DNA from: Streptomyces sp. WM6386
GTDB lineage: Bacteria > Actinomycetota > Actinomycetes > Streptomycetales > Streptomycetaceae
Direction of reading: 5' to 3'
Length of the DNA: 64,000 bases
Assembly: GCF_000972385.1 (NCBI RefSeq)
Contig: NZ_JXTE01000009.1
Coordinates: 102,042-166,041, forward strand
Numbering within the stretch: position 1 is the first letter of the stretch; the number at the start of each line of letters is the position of its first letter. The notes beneath the pieces were generated by a model that made no database searches, was not told where the DNA came from, and saw only the letters and a list, made by a program, of their open reading frames with translations. This document shows positions 48,873-57,327 of the stretch, in pieces. The position numbers and the translations under genes are program-made.

Positions 48873-51449
48873 ATGGGGCATGGAGTGCCGGAACTCGTAC
48901 TGGAATTGAATGGACGTACCTGGACGCTAGACGTGTCCAGGCCCTACACCCTCGGACGCGATCCGCAGGGTGACATCGTGCTCGACGACGCCAGGGTGTC
49001 CTGGAGGCACGCCACGATCAGCTGGAGCGGCCGTGGTTGGGTCATCGAGGACCACGGCTCCACCAACGGCACCTTCGTGCAGGGCCAGCGGATCCACCAG
49101 CTGGAGCTCGGCCCGGGCTCGGCGGTGCACCTGGGCAACGCGACCGACGGCCCGCGCGTGAGCCTCTCCGGCACCGCGGCCCCGGCCGCGCAGCCTCAGC
49201 AGCAGCCGTACGCCGCCCAGGGAGCTCAGGGCGGGCAGGGAGCTCAGGCCGCTCCGGCCGCGAACCCGGGCTGGGCCCAGCAGGCACCGCCGCACCAGCA
49301 GGCACCGCCGCACCAGCAGGCCCCGCAGGCCGGCTGGCAGCAGCCGCAGCAGCAGCCCTCTGTCGGGAAGGTTCCGCAGCAGCAGGGCCCCGGCGTCGGC
49401 GCGGGGGCGCCGCCGGTCTACGGCGACCGCAGCCCGACCACGTTCCACCAGTTCTCGATCGGCCGCGTGATGCGGATCGGTCGTGCCCTGGAGAACGAAC
49501 TGGTCGTCTCCGACCTCCAGGTCTCCCGTCACCACGCCGAGTTCCACTCGACGCCCGACGGGCGCATGGAGATCCGCGACCTCGGCTCGCACAACGGCAC
49601 CTACGTCAACGGTCAGCCGATCGCCAAGGGCGGCTCGATCCTGCTCGGCCCGACGGACATCGTCGGTGTCGGTCACTCGACGTTCCGGATCGTGGGCGAC
49701 CGCCTCGAGGAGTTCGTCGACACCGGTGAGGTCTCCTTCTCGGCCCGCCATCTGACCGTCACGGTCGACGGCGGCAAGCAGATCCTCAAGGACGTCTCCT
49801 TCGGCGTCCCGGAGAAGTCGCTGATCGCGGTCATCGGACCGTCCGGTTCCGGCAAGTCGACGCTGCTCAAGGCACTGACGGGCTACCGGCCCGCCAACCA
49901 GGGCGATGTCCTCTACGACAACCGGAACCTCTACAAGCAGTTCGCCGAGCTGCGCCAGCGCATCGGTCTGGTCCCGCAGGACGACATCCTGCACAAGGAA
50001 CTGACCGTCAAGAAGGCCCTCAAGTACGCGGCCAAGCTCCGCTTCCCCGCCGACACCACCGGCGCCGAGCGCGACGCCCGGATCGACGAGGTACTGCGCG
50101 AGCTGAAGCTGGACATCCACAAGGAGAAGAAGGTCACCTCCCTCTCCGGTGGCCAGCGCAAGCGCGTCTCCGTGGCCCTGGAGCTGCTCACCAAGCCGTC
50201 GCTGATCTTCCTGGACGAGCCCACCTCGGGCCTCGACCCGGGCATGGACCGCGATGTCATGCAGCTGCTGCGCGGCCTCGCCGACGACGGCCGTACGGTC
50301 CTCGTCGTCACCCACTCGGTGGCCGAGCTGGCGATCTGCGACAAGCTCCTCGTGATGGCTCCCGGCGGTGCGGTCGCCTACTTCGGCCCGCCCGAGGAGG
50401 CGCTGAACTTCTTCGGCTACGACACCTGGGCCGACGTCTTCTCCGCCTTCGAGAACTACCGCGACTACGACTGGGCCGGACGCTGGAAGGGCTCGCAGCA
50501 CTACCAGATGTACGCCGCGGACATCGACGCGATTGCGCCGCAGTCCGTACAGATGCCGCCGATGCAGGCGATGAGGCCGCCGAAGCCGCAGGGCTGGATG
50601 GGCCAGTTCGTCACGCTGGTGCGCCGCTATGTCTCGGTCATCGTCTCCGACAAGGGCTTCCTGGCCCTGTCGATCATCCTGCCGCTCGTCCTCGGCTCGG
50701 TGAGCCTCCTCATCGACCAGGGCAAGGACCTCCTGGTCAACACGGAGATCAACCCGACCACGGGCAAGCCCGTCGCCAACGGCACGGCCCTCACCGTGCT
50801 GCTGATCCTCGCGGTGGGCGCCTGCTTCGCCGGCGCCGCCAACTCCGTCCGTGAGCTGATCAAGGAACGGGTCATCTACGAGCGGGAGCGCGCGACCGGC
50901 CTGTCCCGGTCCGCGTACCTGATGTCCAAGGTGTTCGTGCTCGGCGTGATCACCGTGCTCCAGGGCCTGATGGTCGGCGTCATCGGCTTCTCCAGCCGTA
51001 CGGTCCCGAAGGAGGGTCTGCTCCCCGGCGTCCCGATCCTGCTGGAGCTGTGCATCCCGATCATGGCGCTCGGCTTCACCGCCATGATGTTCGGCCTGAT
51101 CATCTCGGCCTTGGTGAAGACCGCCGAGAAGACCATGCCGCTGCTGGTCATGTTCGCGATCATCCAGGTCGTCTTCACGGGCTGTCTGTTCCCGCTGGCC
51201 AACTCGGTCGGCGTCAACGAGCTCTCGTACCTGATGCCGTCGCGCTGGGCGGTCGGCGCCGCGGGTGCCACGCTCGACTTCAACAAGATCAGCCCGCCCG
51301 CCAAGGGCGACAGCGACGACCCGCTGTGGGCGAACACCCTCGGCGCCTGGGGCATGGACATGGTCGCCCTGATCATCCTCGGCGTGATCTGCGGCTTCTT
51401 CGTGGCCCGCTTCCTGCGCCGCCACGAGCCCGAGGTCATGCGCAAGTAA
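48873..51449 (+). CDS. ABC-2 type exporter with two FHA domains (Rv1747-like)
   Basis: 858 aa fusion. FHA1 at about residues 8-98 (LGRDPQGDIVLDDARVSWRHA, HGSTNGTFVQG). Gln/Pro/Ala linker 100-185. FHA2 about 193-275 (RIGRALENELVVSDLQVSRHHAEF, LGSHNGTYVNG). ATPase about 290-510: Walker A GPSGSGKST at 322-330, signature LSGGQRKRVS, Walker B LIFLDEPTSGLDPG. ABC-2 membrane domain about 575-850 with six helices. Same layout as mycobacterial Rv1747, regulated by PknF phosphorylation. Probably a Ser/Thr-kinase-controlled exporter. No kinase gene in the window. Confidence 0.95.
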   Translation: MGHGVPELVLELNGRTWTLDVSRPYTLGRDPQGDIVLDDARVSWRHATISWSGRGWVIEDHGSTNGTFVQGQRIHQLELGPGSAVHLGNATDGPRVSLSGTAAPAAQPQQQPYAAQGAQGGQGAQAAPAANPGWAQQAPPHQQAPPHQQAPQAGWQQPQQQPSVGKVPQQQGPGVGAGAPPVYGDRSPTTFHQFSIGRVMRIGRALENELVVSDLQVSRHHAEFHSTPDGRMEIRDLGSHNGTYVNGQPIAKGGSILLGPTDIVGVGHSTFRIVGDRLEEFVDTGEVSFSARHLTVTVDGGKQILKDVSFGVPEKSLIAVIGPSGSGKSTLLKALTGYRPANQGDVLYDNRNLYKQFAELRQRIGLVPQDDILHKELTVKKALKYAAKLRFPADTTGAERDARIDEVLRELKLDIHKEKKVTSLSGGQRKRVSVALELLTKPSLIFLDEPTSGLDPGMDRDVMQLLRGLADDGRTVLVVTHSVAELAICDKLLVMAPGGAVAYFGPPEEALNFFGYDTWADVFSAFENYRDYDWAGRWKGSQHYQMYAADIDAIAPQSVQMPPMQAMRPPKPQGWMGQFVTLVRRYVSVIVSDKGFLALSIILPLVLGSVSLLIDQGKDLLVNTEINPTTGKPVANGTALTVLLILAVGACFAGAANSVRELIKERVIYERERATGLSRSAYLMSKVFVLGVITVLQGLMVGVIGFSSRTVPKEGLLPGVPILLELCIPIMALGFTAMMFGLIISALVKTAEKTMPLLVMFAIIQVVFTGCLFPLANSVGVNELSYLMPSRWAVGAAGATLDFNKISPPAKGDSDDPLWANTLGAWGMDMVALIILGVICGFFVARFLRRHEPEVMRK

Positions 51450-51466
51450 TCGCGTCCGTACGACAT

Positions 51467-51502
51467 CGAAGGGCGGCACCCCGGTGGGGGTGCCGCCCTT
51501 CG
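51467..51502. terminator. stem-loop between FHA-ABC and transglycosylase genes
   Basis: Sixteen-base perfect arms (51467-51482 / 51487-51502) with GGTG loop, between convergent genes. Confidence 0.8.
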
Positions 51503-51545
51503 GCGTGCTTCGCCTTACGCAGGCGTACGAGAGGTCCGCGCAGCC

Positions 51546-52307
51546 TCAGTACGCGCCGTTGACGTTGTCGATCGAGCCGTACTTGTCGGCGGCGTAGTTG
51601 GCGCTGGCGACGATGTTGGCGACCGGGTCGTACTGGCTGAAGGGGGTGCCGGAGACGTGGTACGCGTCGAAGGTCGGCTTGATGATCTGCAGCAGACCGA
51701 TCGACGGGGTGCCGTTGACGGCGTTGACGTCCCAGTTGTTGATCGCGTTCGGGTTGCCCGAGGACTCGCGGATGATGTTGCGGTACAGACCGTTGTAGGT
51801 ACCCGGGATGCCCTTGGACTTCATGATGTCCAGGGACTCCTTGATCCAGCCGTCGAGGTTGTTGGCGTAGCTCTTCGTGGCGGCGGCCTTGACCGTGGCG
51901 CGCTTGGCGGACCGGCTCGCGGCCTCCTTCGCCTTGCGCTCCTGCTCGGCCTTCTTCTTGGCCGCGGCCTCGGCGGCCGCCTTCTTCTTGGCCGCGGCCT
52001 CGGCGGCCGCCTTCTTCTTCGCGGCGGCCTCGGAGGCGGCCTTGGCGGCGGCCTTCTTCGCGGCCGCGGCCTCGGCGGCCTGGCTCTGCAGGCTGGTGCC
52101 GGCGAGCTGCTCGGTCACGTCCGACCGGAGGCCCTTGAGCTGCTCGGAGCTGTACGCGACCTTGGCCGAGGCGGCCTCGCTCGTGGTCGTCTCCGCGTTG
52201 CTGGGAACCGCGGAGAACGCGAGGGCGGCGGCGCCGAGCGTGGCGACACCGGCGATGGCGACCTTGTGGCGCTTGGTCAGCGCGCGACTGTGGCTCTTCT
52301 GGAACAT
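51546..52307 (-). CDS. secreted lytic transglycosylase (SLT domain)
   Basis: 253 aa. Signal peptide to about residue 38 (AFSAVPSNA). Then an Ala/Lys/Glu coiled-coil with ten-residue repeats (KKKAAAEAAA three times). C-terminal SLT domain from about 150 (LDGWIKESLDIMKSKGIPGTYNGLYRNIIRESSGNPNAIN, GLLQIIKPTFDAYHV); Glu in IIRESSGNP is the expected catalytic residue. Cleaves peptidoglycan outside the cell. ATG 52307 with GAGG upstream; leader carries a hairpin with a U-tract. Confidence 0.92.
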   Translation of the reverse strand: MFQKSHSRALTKRHKVAIAGVATLGAAALAFSAVPSNAETTTSEAASAKVAYSSEQLKGLRSDVTEQLAGTSLQSQAAEAAAAKKAAAKAASEAAAKKKAAAEAAAKKKAAAEAAAKKKAEQERKAKEAASRSAKRATVKAAATKSYANNLDGWIKESLDIMKSKGIPGTYNGLYRNIIRESSGNPNAINNWDVNAVNGTPSIGLLQIIKPTFDAYHVSGTPFSQYDPVANIVASANYAADKYGSIDNVNGAY

Positions 52308-52348
52308 GCGGGGACCTCTTCGAATAGCGCGGAGGTCGCTCTTCGTGC

Positions 52349-52373
52349 AAAAGCCGCGGGCGGAACCCGCGGC
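52349..52373 (-). promoter_or_regulatory. leader hairpin with U-tract (possible attenuator)
   Basis: On the minus strand, GCCGCGGG-TTCCG-CCCGCGGC-TTTT lies 42 bp upstream of the transglycosylase start. It has intrinsic-terminator form inside the 5' leader. It could be a terminator for something upstream, but no minus-strand gene ends nearby other than queA-like, whose stop is 204 bp further. Confidence 0.5.
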
Positions 52374-52576
52374 GGTGAGCGACGGCTGCCATTCTTAGCG
52401 ACCGCAAAAATGTGCGGCAAAGGTGTGACGTACGATCCTGGGTAGTGGATCGGGGAAGGGCAAAACGGGACAGATGGGAGCGTCTGCCCCGCTCATCGGG
52501 GGCCGGTTTATCTCCTATTCGCCTTCGTACGTGATGTGCGCCCTATGCGCGGGCTCACATCGGAGGCGTAACAGTC

Positions 52577-53674
52577 TCACCGGCAGTTGCGCCAGCAATG
52601 CTCTGCGTGAGGGCCCTCCTCCGGGAGGAGGAGATGCACGTCCCCGAACTCGTGCCACAGGTACAGCCCGCGCAGCGCCTCCGTGTAGGCGCGGTCGACC
52701 GCCGCCCGCCCGGCCACCGCCTCCAGCATCAGCAGATGCGAGGCCTCCGGCTCGTGCAGCCCGGTCAGCAGCCCGTCCACCACGCGCACCCCGCGCTCCG
52801 GGGTCACCACGAGATCCGTCCACCCTTCACGCGCGCGTACGGCCCCGTCGGCGCCGGCCGCCGACTCCACGGCCCGGACGGCGGTCGTCCCGACGGCGAT
52901 CACCCGGCCGTCCCCCGCCTTCACGGCATTGATCAGCCGCGCCGACGCCTCCGGCACCGCGAACCGCTCCGGATACGGCGCCTCGTGCGCCTCCGCCGAC
53001 GCCACCCCGGTATGCAGCGTGACCGGCGCGAACTGCACCCCCCGGCTCACCAGCTCCGCCACCAGCCGCGCTGTGAAGGGCCGAGCGGCACTCGGCATCT
53101 CCGCACTGCCGGTCCCGTCGGGGGAGGGCAGCGCGAACACCGTCTGATAGACGGAGAGGGGCTGGTCGCGTTCGGTGTAGGAGTAGCGGATGGGCCGCCC
53201 GTACTCCCGCAACAGCCCGACGATCCGGGCGCCGCCCCCGGCCCCCGGCATCCGCGCCCACCACAGCCGCCCGCTCGCCGTGCTCAGCGGCTCCTCCAGC
53301 CGCAGCCGCACGCCCCCGGGCAACCGCACCTCCGTACCCGCGGGGCCGCCCGCACGCGCACGCGTGGTGCCCCGCTCGTCGGGATCCCGCAGCTCGACCG
53401 CCCACCGCCCGTCGTCCCCGCGCGTGGAGAAGTGCACCACCACGCGTGCGTGCCCGATCCGCCCCTCCACGGCCGCGGCCAGCGTCGGCGACGTGTTCAC
53501 GACGAGCAGGTCCCCGGCCCGCAGCAGCCGGGGCAACTCCGCGAAGGCACGGTGCGACACCTCGGTACCACGCGACACCAGCAGCCGTACGGCGTCCCGG
53601 TCCAGCCCCGGCCTACGCTGCTCGACCGGGATCCGCGCGGACAGCTCCTCCGGGACGTGCAGGGCCGTCGTCAT
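52577..53674 (-). CDS. QueA-like S-adenosylmethionine:tRNA ribosyltransferase-isomerase
   Basis: 365 aa. QueA motifs: GDLLVVNTSPTLAA, FALPSPDGTGSAEMPSAARPFTARLVAEL, GVQFAPVTLHTGVASAE and VVTPERGVRVVDGLLTGLH near the C-terminus. The enzyme normally adds the cyclopentene to preQ1-tRNA in queuosine synthesis. No other queuosine gene is present here, so it may modify something else. ATG overlaps the SDR stop (ATGA). Confidence 0.85.
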   Translation of the reverse strand: MTTALHVPEELSARIPVEQRRPGLDRDAVRLLVSRGTEVSHRAFAELPRLLRAGDLLVVNTSPTLAAAVEGRIGHARVVVHFSTRGDDGRWAVELRDPDERGTTRARAGGPAGTEVRLPGGVRLRLEEPLSTASGRLWWARMPGAGGGARIVGLLREYGRPIRYSYTERDQPLSVYQTVFALPSPDGTGSAEMPSAARPFTARLVAELVSRGVQFAPVTLHTGVASAEAHEAPYPERFAVPEASARLINAVKAGDGRVIAVGTTAVRAVESAAGADGAVRAREGWTDLVVTPERGVRVVDGLLTGLHEPEASHLLMLEAVAGRAAVDRAYTEALRGLYLWHEFGDVHLLLPEEGPHAEHCWRNCR

Positions 53675-54366
53675 CGCTCCTCCACCAGCGCGGGCGCGGT
53701 GTACCGGCCGCTCGCCGGCCGCTCGTCCAGCAGCCGCAGGAAGCCGGGGACCACGTCGGCCGGGTCGGGCCGCGGGTCGTCGTCGTCCGGTACGGCAGCC
53801 GCGTACAGCTCCGTGGCCATGTCCCCGGGGTCGACCGCCCAGACCCGCAGCCCGGGCTCCTCCTCGCCCAGCACCGCCACGAGGTGGTCCAGGGCCGCCT
53901 TCGACGCCCCGTAGCCGCCCCAGGTCTCGTAGGCCTCGGCGGCCGCGTCCGAGCTGACCGCGATCACCGACCCGGTCCCGGACGCCCGCAGCAGCGGCAG
54001 GGCGTCCTGCACCAGGCCCAGCGCGGCGACGACGTTCACTTCCAGCGCCCGCCGCAGCCCCTCCAGGGGCAACGCGTCCAGCCGTACGAGCGGCTCGGCG
54101 CCCAGCGCGCTGGCGTTGCTCACCACCAGATCGACCCCACCGAACCGCCACGCGGCGGCCACCAGCCCGGCCCGGTGCCCGGCGTCCGTGACGTCCCCCG
54201 GCAGCGCCGTCACGCGCGCGCCGTACTTCTCCAGCCCCTCGGCCACCTCCCGGAGGGCCTCCGCGCCTCTGGCATCGAGCACCAGATCCCAGCCGCGCGC
54301 GGCCAGCGCCTCGGCGAGCGCCCGCCCCAGACCCTTCGAGGCCCCCGTGATGATCGCTACCGACAT
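53671..54366 (-). CDS. SDR family oxidoreductase
   Basis: 231 aa, compact SDR. Cofactor motif TGASKGLGRALAEAL, catalytic Ser and Tyr-x-x-x-Lys (AVSSDAAAE ... GYGASKAAL). Substrate unknown; the closest by pattern are short-chain fatty or aldehyde reductases. First gene of a two-gene operon with the QueA-like gene. Start ATG 54366. Confidence 0.9.
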   Translation of the reverse strand: MSVAIITGASKGLGRALAEALAARGWDLVLDARGAEALREVAEGLEKYGARVTALPGDVTDAGHRAGLVAAAWRFGGVDLVVSNASALGAEPLVRLDALPLEGLRRALEVNVVAALGLVQDALPLLRASGTGSVIAVSSDAAAEAYETWGGYGASKAALDHLVAVLGEEEPGLRVWAVDPGDMATELYAAAVPDDDDPRPDPADVVPGFLRLLDERPASGRYTAPALVEER

Positions 54367-54554
54367 GACCCCGTCCCCTCGTCGTTCTCGGCGCCTTCCG
54401 ATCGGCGTGATCTCAACGTAGGAACCGGACCGCCCCAGCCGCGTCGGACGCGGGTCGCGAGACGGCGGGGCCCTTTGCCCTAGGCCCACCGCCCTAGGCG
54501 ACCGCCGCCACAGGTCCGATACGGACTGTCACACCCCGCCGGTACCGTGAGGGC

Positions 54555-55733
54555 ATGAGTCAAGGACCCAGGTCCGGCCTAGCGGCGGTGAGCTCCGCGC
54601 TGCTGGCCATGAGCAGGCATCTCGAGGTGCGCGACGTCCTCAAGACGATCGTCGCCTCGGCCCGCGAGCTGCTCGACGCGCAGTACGCGGCGCTCGGTGT
54701 CCCGGACGACCACGGAGGCTTCGCCCAGTTCGTGGTCGACGGCGTCAGCGACCAGCAGTGGAAGGCCATCGGCCCGCTCCCGCGCCAGCACGGCATCCTC
54801 GCCGCGATGCTGCAGGAGGCGAAGGTCGAGCGCCTCGCCGACGTGCGCAAGGACCCCCGCTTCGAGGGCTGGCCCTCGGCCCACCCCGACATGTCCGACT
54901 TCCTGGGCCTGCCCATCCGCGACGGCGACGAGGTCATCGGCGCCCTCTTCCTGGCCAACAAGCTGCGTCCTGTGGGGGGAAACCCCCCACACCCCCCGTG
55001 CCCGAGACCGGACGGCAGCTGCGGCTTCACCGCGGAGGACGAGGAACTGCTCTCCATCCTCGCCCAGCACGCCGCGATCGCCCTGACCAACGCCCGGCTG
55101 TACGAGCGCAGCCGCGAACTGACCATCGCCGAGGAACGCTCCCGCCTGGCGCACGAACTGCACGACGCGGTCGCCCAGAAACTCTTCTCCCTGCGCCTCA
55201 CCGCACAGGCCGCCGCCGCCCTCGTCGACCGCGACCCCTCACGCGCCAAGGGCGAGCTGCAACAGGTCGCCGCGCTCGCCGCCGAGGCCGCCGACGAACT
55301 GCGCGCCGCCGTCGTGGAGCTGCGCCCCGCGGCCCTCGACGAGGACGGCCTCATCGCCACCCTCCGCACCCAGGTCCACGTCCTCGACCGCGCCCACACC
55401 GCGCACGTGACCTTCGACAGCTGTGGCGTCCGCGCCCTGCCCGCCTCCCAGGAGGAGGCCGTCCTGCGTGTCGCCCAGGAGGCCCTGCACAACGCCCTGC
55501 GGCACTCCGGAGCCGAACACGTCGATGTGACACTGGCCCGGCGCGACGGCGGAGTCGTACTGCGGGTCACCGACGACGGCAGCGGCTTCGACCCGCAGCG
55601 GACCCGCCGCGCGGGCCGTCACCTCGGACTGGTCTCCATGCGGGACCGGGCCGGCGGGGTCGGCGGCGCGCTGACCGTGGAATCGGCGCCCGGCAAGGGC
55701 ACCACGATCGAGATGGAGGTCCCTGGTGGCTGA
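54555..55733 (+). CDS. GAF-domain sensor histidine kinase
   Basis: 392 aa, soluble. GAF domain about residues 22-180, followed by HisKA_3 with phosphoacceptor His203 (RLAHELHDAVAQKLF) and an HATPase_c (N-box EALHNALRHS, G-box TDDGSGFDPQ). A Pro-rich stretch (138-155) interrupts the GAF domain. Stop overlaps the response regulator GTG start (8-bp overlap), so the two form a two-component system. Confidence 0.95.
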   Translation: MSQGPRSGLAAVSSALLAMSRHLEVRDVLKTIVASARELLDAQYAALGVPDDHGGFAQFVVDGVSDQQWKAIGPLPRQHGILAAMLQEAKVERLADVRKDPRFEGWPSAHPDMSDFLGLPIRDGDEVIGALFLANKLRPVGGNPPHPPCPRPDGSCGFTAEDEELLSILAQHAAIALTNARLYERSRELTIAEERSRLAHELHDAVAQKLFSLRLTAQAAAALVDRDPSRAKGELQQVAALAAEAADELRAAVVELRPAALDEDGLIATLRTQVHVLDRAHTAHVTFDSCGVRALPASQEEAVLRVAQEALHNALRHSGAEHVDVTLARRDGGVVLRVTDDGSGFDPQRTRRAGRHLGLVSMRDRAGGVGGALTVESAPGKGTTIEMEVPGG

Positions 55734-56367
55734 CGCAATCAAGGTGCTGCTCGTCGACGACCACCAGGTGGTCCGCCGCGGACTGCGTACCTTCCTCGAA
55801 GTGCAGGACGACATCGAGGTCGTCGGCGAGGCCGCCGACGGCGCCGAAGGAGTCGCCCGCGCCGAGGAACTCAAACCCGACGTCGTCCTCATGGACGTCA
55901 AGATGCCGGGCATGGACGGCGTCGAAGCGCTGCGCAAGCTCCGCGAACTGAACAACCCCGCACGCGTGCTGATCGTCACCAGCTTCACCGAACAGCGCAC
56001 GGTGGTCCCGGCGCTGCGCGCGGGCGCCGCGGGGTACGTCTACAAGGACGTCGACCCCGACGCCCTCGCCGGCGCCATCCGCTCCGTCCACGCCGGGCAC
56101 ATCCTGCTCCAGCCGGAGGTCGCGGGCGCCCTGCTCTCCCAGGAGGAGGCCAACAACGGCCAGGGAAGAGGCGGCTCGCTCACGGAACGCGAGCGTGAGG
56201 TCCTCGGCCTGATAGCGGACGGCCGCTCGAACCGCGAGATCGCCCGCGCCCTCGTCCTGTCCGAGAAGACCGTCAAGACCCATGTCTCGAACATCTTGAT
56301 GAAACTCGACCTGGCGGACCGCACACAGGCCGCACTGTGGGCGGTACGTCATGGAGTGACCGGTTGA
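55726..56367 (+). CDS. NarL/LuxR-type response regulator
   Basis: 213 aa. Receiver with acceptor Asp57 (VVLMDVKMPGMDG) and Asp11-Asp12; LuxR helix-turn-helix about 150-210 (LTEREREVLGLIADGRSNREIARALVLSEKTVKTHVSNILMKL). GTG start overlapping the kinase gene. Its position next to the chaplin genes is conserved, by memory, around chpE in S. coelicolor; a direct link to development is not shown. Confidence 0.95.
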   Translation: MADAIKVLLVDDHQVVRRGLRTFLEVQDDIEVVGEAADGAEGVARAEELKPDVVLMDVKMPGMDGVEALRKLRELNNPARVLIVTSFTEQRTVVPALRAGAAGYVYKDVDPDALAGAIRSVHAGHILLQPEVAGALLSQEEANNGQGRGGSLTEREREVLGLIADGRSNREIARALVLSEKTVKTHVSNILMKLDLADRTQAALWAVRHGVTG

Positions 56368-56524
56368 TGCATAGGACGCACGGCAATACGGAGGGTTCCG
56401 CTCCGGACTGAGATTCATACCGTCGTGGGAATGTCCCCCGGATGGCGCATCCTTCGTGGATCTCCACCGTTCTCCAATGCGTGCCGCGGCGACTGCCGCG
56501 GCAATCGCTAGGAGGGGCTCAGAA

Positions 56525-56770
56525 GTGAAGAACCTGAAGAAGGCAGCGGCCGTGACGATGGTGGCCGGCGGGCTGATCGCCGCCGGTGCCGGTATGGCGT
56601 CCGCCACCGACGGCTCGCACGCCGACGGCAACGCCGTGGGCTCGCCCGGCGTCATCTCGGGCAACCTCGTCCAGGCCCCGGTGCACGTTCCGGTGAACGC
56701 GGTCGGCAACAGCGTCAACGTCATCGGTGTGCTGAACCCGGCGTTCGGCAACCTGGGCATCAACCGCTGA
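56525..56770 (+). CDS. short chaplin, cysteine-less (ChpE-like), copy A
   Basis: 81 aa: signal peptide (about 1-28, ending ASA) and one chaplin domain (GNAVGSPGVISGNLVQAPVHVPVNAVGNSVNVIGVLNPAFGNLGINR). The two Cys that chaplins use for an intramolecular disulphide are replaced by Ala/Val and Gly. Chaplins coat aerial hyphae and spores as amyloid-like fibres; ChpE-type lacks Cys. GTG start with AGGAGGGG upstream. Confidence 0.93.
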   Translation: MKNLKKAAAVTMVAGGLIAAGAGMASATDGSHADGNAVGSPGVISGNLVQAPVHVPVNAVGNSVNVIGVLNPAFGNLGINR

Positions 56771-56798
56771 CCTCCGCCACGGAGCGGCAGTGACCTCC

Positions 56799-56828
56799 GG
56801 CCTCCCAGGCACTCACTCCTGGGGGGCC
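56799..56828 (+). terminator. stem-loop after chaplin A
   Basis: Arms GGCCTCCCAGG / CCTGGGGGGCC with one G-T wobble, 28 bp after the stop; separates the two chaplin genes into probably separate transcripts. Confidence 0.65.
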
Positions 56829-56962
56829 GGTCAGTTTGTCGGCCCACTGATCCGAACGGGCAGTCGCGGTCCACTTTCCGTACCGTTCCCGCACGCCTCC
56901 GCGTTGACCAGCGCACGACCCGCGGCCGGGTCGGATACGCATACGCAGGAGGAACGCTTCTC

Positions 56963-57202
56963 ATGAACATCGCCAAGAAGGCTGCCGTGGCCCTCACCGT
57001 CGCCGGTATCGCCACGGGTGCCGCCGCCGGTGCCGCTGTCGCCGACTCGGGTGCCGACGGCAAGGCCGTGAAGTCGCCGGGCGTCGCCTCGGGCAACCTG
57101 GTCCAGGTTCCCGTCCACGTCCCCGTCAACGTCGTCGGCAACGCGGTCGACGTCATCGGCCTGCTCAACCCCGCCTTCGGCAACCAGGGCGTGAACGACT
57201 GA
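56963..57202 (+). CDS. short chaplin, cysteine-less (ChpE-like), copy B
   Basis: 79 aa: signal peptide (1-28, AAAGAAVADS) and one chaplin domain with the VPVHVPVNVVGNAVDVIGLLNPAFGNQGVND core. As in copy A, both Cys are missing (V and G in their places). The core differs from copy A at several positions, so the duplication is not recent. ATG with AGGAGG nine bases upstream. Confidence 0.93.
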   Translation: MNIAKKAAVALTVAGIATGAAAGAAVADSGADGKAVKSPGVASGNLVQVPVHVPVNVVGNAVDVIGLLNPAFGNQGVND

Positions 57203-57223
57203 CGTCGGATCCTGACCGACCAG

Positions 57224-57257
57224 GGGCTCCGCGAGTCAAGGACGATTCGCGGGGTCC
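57224..57257 (+). terminator. stem-loop with U-rich tail after chaplin B
   Basis: Eleven-base arms with two G-T wobbles, followed by TTTGTTGT; ends before the convergent gene at 57328. Confidence 0.6.
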
Positions 57258-57327
57258 TTTGTTGTGTCTGCACCTCAGGTCGCTCAGCGCAGCCCGCGAT
57301 CAGCCGTGCACCCACCCCGCCCACCTG

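Noticed and set aside
48927..51479. 850-codon open frame opposite the FHA-ABC gene
   Set aside because: Same reason: mirror frame of a well-defined transporter with all its motifs on the plus strand.
52308..52500. c-di-AMP (ydaO-type) riboswitch before the transglycosylase
   Set aside because: I could not find the conserved riboswitch core sequences; only a simple hairpin with a U-tract is visible.
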